The position numbers and the translations under genes were made by a program. From the NCBI GenBank assembly GCA_003993805.1, contig RSEF01000001.1:209166519-209230518 (forward strand): a stretch of DNA of 64,000 bases. The letters are read 5' to 3'. Origin of the DNA: Himantopus leucocephalus. Taxonomy: Eukaryota; Chordata; Aves; Charadriiformes; Recurvirostridae. The notes beneath the pieces are model-generated. The model saw nothing but the letters and a program-made list of their open reading frames with translations. It was not told the DNA's origin and made no database searches. Below are positions 62,301 through 64,000 of this stretch, piece by piece. How positions within the stretch are numbered: the stretch's first letter is position 1; the number at the start of each line of letters is the position of its first letter.

Positions 62301-63204
62301 CAAAAATGATTACTTGACCAAGTGCTTGATAAGGATGTCCAGCATCTCTCTGTTCTTCTCTGGTAACTTATGCACAAGCGCATGCACTGCCTCAACTCTG
62401 TAGTTCTGATCATCTGACTCTATTAAACAAAAAACAAGTGTTGTTGATAAATTAAAATGTTTGCTAAAATGTGACTACAAACGGCAATAATGCCTGCATG
62501 CAAATACACGCAGGTATTACAAGAAGCCAAACACAAATAGCTTTTAAAATGATGAGAACAATTTGATTATATTTATTACAACATTCTGAAATCTGTATTT
62601 CAAGTAACTCGCCAAAAGCAGTTTACCACCAATACTGGAACCAATGAAATCTGTGGCAATTTTGACCTGGTGTGCCACTTCAGTGAAATCCAAGATTTTA
62701 CCTCTTGATATTTAAAACATCAAAAATTCTTGAGTGTCTTTTATTCTTCTCAAGGCAAGAGGATATGGGGAAATAACTTCAAATTCTAAACTGGAGTCGT
62801 CTGAAAAACAATCTTACTATCTATCTAATTAGTATAAAAGAATTATCAGCCCATATAAAACACACAAACATATAATTCAAGGTTCAAAATTTCACACAGA
62901 AGGCTGTCACACAGAACCTCTAAGAGATCAGAACAAACCACCAAACAGCTTCATCTAGTGTGACTTCTCTGTTTTGAGGGCTTTCATGTGGCACCGTGCT
63001 GTACATACAGTGACATGGAAGAACTCAGATCCATGGCTGGATCACTGAATAATAGACCCAGGAGAAAAACAAGGATAGTAACTGAGGAGATCAAAGGTTA
63101 GAAACAATATTGCTTTCATGAAAGTGTATTTATTACTTTACTTACTAACAGCAACAATGAAATCTTTGTGCAGCTTGAAAGTCATAAGTGGTTCTGAAAG
63201 ACAC
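40145..63204 (-). CDS. ARHGAP42: Rho GTPase-activating protein 42 (GRAF3), 3' part of gene, nine exons
   Basis: A BAR-PH-RhoGAP-SH3 protein of the GRAF family. It stimulates GTP hydrolysis by RhoA and is known in mammals for limiting smooth-muscle contractility and blood pressure. Exons in transcript order: 63204-63146, 62419-62314, 57571-57412, 54667-54523, 51623-51243, 49073-48917, 47683-47621, 40527-40448, 40233-40145. They total 1240 coding bases, about 412 residues, or nearly half of the roughly 870-residue human protein. The sequence runs from the middle of the RhoGAP domain through a Ser/Pro-rich linker to a complete C-terminal SH3 domain and TAG. Every split codon joins cleanly. The linker and SH3 match remembered human ARHGAP42 closely, which rules out the paralogues ARHGAP26 and ARHGAP10. 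BAR, PH and the arginine-finger part of RhoGAP are beyond the right edge. Confidence 0.96.
40448..40527 (-). CDS. ARHGAP42: ARHGAP42 exon, first half of SH3 domain
   Basis: An 80-base exon with acceptor CTTTCAG and donor AATG|GTAAGAT. It encodes [20 protein letters not shown] then [21 protein letters not shown] is the ALYDY-type start and RT loop of an SH3 domain. It is separated by over 7 kb from the exon before it. Confidence 0.96.
40935..41395 (+). mobile_element. Possible old CR1 remnant
   Basis: Two short stretches resemble the CR1 3' region in the right order: TTGCACCAAGGGAGATTTAA at 41039-41058 and GTTAGAATAGTGAAGCACTG at 41330-41349. The sequence between them is too diverged to align by eye. 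It could be another LINE-like relic. Confidence 0.4.
43076..43175. other. Assembly gap, 100 Ns
   Basis: A second run of exactly 100 N, inside an ARHGAP42 intron. The right flank is a CR1 3' end, so the missing sequence is probably the body of that element. Confidence 0.98.
43176..43223 (+). mobile_element. CR1 3' tail emerging from assembly gap
   Basis: TGATCTCTAGAGGTCCGTTC then CAACTCTGAAAATTCCGTGATTCCGTGA. This matches the last ~50 bases of a diverged CR1 in plus orientation; the body lies in the gap. Confidence 0.8.
43837..43919. repeat. Palindromic cluster
   Basis: TGTAATTAAA (43837-43846 and again 43881-43890) pairs with TTTAATTACA (43865-43874). A perfect 11-base stem AAGTAAGGCTG/CAGCCTTACTT with a 5-base loop follows at 43893-43919. 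Confidence 0.85.
43972..44080. repeat. Diverged duplication around a single N
   Basis: TGACAACATCACCATGATC (43972) and TGATAACATCACCATGATC (44045) both run on to a TTCTCCTAA end. A GGAGGAGAATA purine repeat precedes the N at 44044. Confidence 0.7.
44367..44470. repeat. Compound microsatellite (AAT)n-(ACA)n ... (ATT)n
   Basis: About ten AAT units pass into ACA units, followed by 25 bases of unique sequence and then ATT units. The AAT and ATT parts are complementary and could pair. Confidence 0.95.
47621..47683 (-). CDS. ARHGAP42: ARHGAP42 short exon before SH3
   Basis: A 63-base exon with acceptor CTTTATTTTCAG and donor GGACG|GTAAGT. It encodes [20 protein letters not shown]. Both phases fit the neighbouring exons exactly. 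Confidence 0.92.
47684..48916 (-). other. ARHGAP42: ARHGAP42 intron
   Basis: A 1.2 kb intron with a single-N imperfect duplication at 48472-48590. Nothing else recognised. Confidence 0.9.
48472..48590. repeat. Diverged duplication around a single N
   Basis: TTTGGACTT...GACATAACAGCACGGACAGT and a second version with insertions and CAGACAG flank the N at 48527. It is more diverged than the other single-N pairs. Confidence 0.75.
48917..49073 (-). CDS. ARHGAP42: ARHGAP42 exon, linker before SH3
   Basis: A 157-base exon with acceptor TTTCTTTAG and donor TCTGT|GTAAGT. It encodes [14 protein letters not shown] and then [19 protein letters not shown] and [16 protein letters not shown] is a proline-rich patch of the kind bound by SH3 domains. 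Stops in neighbouring frames hide this exon from a simple ORF scan; phase and homology support it. Confidence 0.94.
49074..51242 (-). other. ARHGAP42: ARHGAP42 intron
   Basis: A 2.2 kb intron with a short CR1 remnant near 49405-49480. Otherwise featureless. Confidence 0.9.
49405..49480 (-). mobile_element. CR1 remnant, 3' region
   Basis: TTGGAAGGGATCTTGGGAAG then TCATCTAGTCCAAATTCCTGCTC is the reverse complement of the CR1 3' region. It lies in an ARHGAP42 intron, in the gene's sense orientation. Edges are approximate. Confidence 0.75.
51243..51623 (-). CDS. ARHGAP42: ARHGAP42 exon, Ser/Pro-rich linker
   Basis: A 381-base exon, the longest here. It encodes [20 protein letters not shown] and continues to [13 protein letters not shown]. 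It is rich in Ser, Thr and Pro, and likely a disordered phosphorylation region between RhoGAP and SH3. The acceptor is CATTCCTCCCTAG and the donor GAAG|GTAATT. Confidence 0.95.
51624..54522 (-). other. ARHGAP42: ARHGAP42 intron
   Basis: A 2.9 kb intron with a single-N duplication at 51672-51930 and a lone N at 53391. A short stretch near 52478-52510 faintly recalls retroelement polymerase sequence. Confidence 0.9.
51672..51930. repeat. Near-identical ~130-base duplication joined by one N
   Basis: Copies at 51672-51802 and from 51804 differ by two substitutions and a three-base indel in a GGTTTCTTAAG/GGTTTAAG stretch. The N is at 51803. Confidence 0.9.
54523..54667 (-). CDS. ARHGAP42: ARHGAP42 exon, linker after RhoGAP
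   Basis: A 145-base exon in phase 0 with a T-rich acceptor ending CATGCAG and donor GACA|GTAAGT. It encodes [16 protein letters not shown], then a basic stretch ([10 protein letters not shown]), then [11 protein letters not shown]. No known fold; a flexible linker. Confidence 0.94.
54668..57411 (-). other. ARHGAP42: ARHGAP42 intron
   Basis: A 2.7 kb intron with an AT-rich tandem repeat around 54895-54952. The 137-codon frame at 55299-55712 on the minus strand has no recognisable family. Confidence 0.9.
54895..54952. repeat. AT-rich tandem repeat
   Basis: ACTAATATAAAATATAAATA-type units recur imperfectly two to three times. Confidence 0.8.
57412..57571 (-). CDS. ARHGAP42: ARHGAP42 exon, end of RhoGAP domain with catalytic-site asparagine motif
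   Basis: A 160-base exon encoding 53 residues from [20 protein letters not shown] to [20 protein letters not shown] is the conserved RhoGAP motif whose Asn supports GTP hydrolysis on the bound Rho protein. The acceptor is TTTAAAG and the donor AAAAG|GTAGAA. Confidence 0.96.
57572..62313 (-). other. ARHGAP42: ARHGAP42 intron
   Basis: A 4.7 kb intron. It contains an (AT)n run at 60880-60896; I recognise nothing else. Confidence 0.9.
60880..60896. repeat. Short (AT)n run
   Basis: About eight AT units in an ARHGAP42 intron. Confidence 0.9.
62314..62419 (-). CDS. ARHGAP42: ARHGAP42 exon, RhoGAP domain
   Basis: A 106-base exon with acceptor TTTAATAG and donor GTCAA|GTAATC. It encodes [20 protein letters not shown] and continues to IKHLV, the helices after the catalytic loop. 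Phases match both neighbours. Confidence 0.95.
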
Positions 63205-64000
63205 CTGGTTGTAAAAAAAAATATTAAAAATAAAATTTAAAAAAACGCATTACTCAAAGTCTTTTTAAGTTTTATGGGTATGATTATGTGAGCTCTCAAC
63301 ATCTGCATAATGTATATTGTATGTTGTAGGAAACCCAAGCCCGTGATGACTGATTGCAAGTAGTATACAACTCAATCATGTACATAGTCTGAAAATCTGA
63401 GTTGAATCTGGTGTCACTGTTTAAGTTAATAAGGGAAATACTACTGGCACTGACTGCTTTCTGGCTTTCATAATGTAGAACGAGAATACATACAGCTGCA
63501 GAACATGGTACAGTGGGCTGCAGAAGCAATCTTTTGCCCAAGAAAGGCAAAACAGGATGAAATTTGGGACTGAAATTCTGATTTGAGAGATCCTAGAAGT
63601 CACGCTCTGAAAGGCAGACTGTGAATTGACTTACAGACACAAACACACAGCTACTGCTAGCTCATGTTCTAATTTCAGAAATACAGTATCTACAATGATT
63701 TGTTCTTCTAAAGATGTCTCACAAATTTCTTCAATCAAGGACTGTCTTGTCAATGAAGCCTATGTGAGCATTCCACTACAAATCCTAGGCATATTTTCCA
63801 GAGTGAATAGGGATTTCTGATGCTGCCCTTTGTTAGGTGACTGGTTTAGGAAATCTAGATTTTTTAGAAGACACAGAACATCCACCATGCGGATTTGATG
63901 CTTCTTATTATGCTTCTTTTGAATGTCGCATATTGAGATCCAAAAAGACTTAACTCAGAATTGCCATGATTCTTGAAAGTTCTGTCTCCTATTAGCAAAA
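62420..64000 (-). other. ARHGAP42: ARHGAP42 introns to the right edge
   Basis: Intron 62420-63145, then the start of the next intron upstream (63205-64000). No exon was found in the last 0.8 kb; the preceding RhoGAP exon must lie beyond the edge. Confidence 0.8.
63146..63204 (-). CDS. ARHGAP42: ARHGAP42 exon, RhoGAP domain
   Basis: A 59-base exon with acceptor ACAACCAG and donor GTTA|GTAAG. It encodes [19 protein letters not shown]. The LPEPL-type motif of RhoGAP domains appears here as LSEPL. It ends with one base of the Lys codon completed in the next exon. Confidence 0.93.

Noticed and set aside
1..64000. CRISPR arrays, operons, tRNA or rRNA genes
   Set aside because: I saw no spaced identical repeats, no cloverleaf with A/B boxes and no rRNA-like sequence. 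The window is vertebrate intron and exon DNA.
63205..64000. A further upstream ARHGAP42 RhoGAP exon
   Set aside because: No minus-strand segment gives the expected RhoGAP peptide with flanking splice sites before the window edge.

Overview
This window is a piece of a bird nuclear genome. The evidence is vertebrate GT-AG split exons, CR1 LINE fragments with the typical CR1 3' tail, compact introns, and a progesterone receptor whose ligand-binding exon carries the cysteine known from chicken at the mifepristone-determining position. It is draft assembly: there are two 100-base N gaps and a dozen single Ns, at least seven of which sit between two near-identical copies of the same stretch.

Two protein genes face each other tail to tail. 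From 1 to about 28.1 kb, on the plus strand, lies the 3' part of PGR (progesterone receptor): the end of one intron, five coding exons (7105-7407, 8810-8954, 12232-12362, 17579-17736, 20511-20666) and probably a long 3' UTR. These exons encode the hinge and the whole ligand-binding domain, 296 residues plus a split codon. From about 34.9 kb to the right edge, on the minus strand, lies the 3' part of ARHGAP42 (GRAF3, a BAR-PH-RhoGAP-SH3 protein). Nine coding exons were found (63204 down to 40145). They encode the C-terminal half of the RhoGAP domain, the Ser/Pro-rich linker and the SH3 domain, about 412 residues, followed by a probable 3' UTR of about 5 kb. All exon phases join without a break, and all introns are GT-AG.

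Between the two genes (about 28.1-34.9 kb) I see no convincing protein gene. This stretch is richer in GC and CpG than the rest, with a CpG-island-like block at 28741-29230, a smaller CpG-dense block at 32440-32575 beside a gap, and a 16-base minisatellite at 34141-34204. CR1 remnants are scattered through introns and beside both large gaps. Simple repeats include an (AT)n in PGR, a compound AAT/ACA/ATT repeat and AT-rich repeats in ARHGAP42.

The order PGR - ARHGAP42, convergent, is the arrangement I know from human 11q22, so the window looks like ordinary conserved vertebrate synteny. I found no sign of a novel multi-gene system. The points most worth a second look are the receptor cysteine, a 233-codon open frame inside the ARHGAP42 3' UTR (where human has TMEM133), the orphan CpG island, a palindromic cluster at 43.84-43.92 kb, and the artefactual duplications at single Ns.
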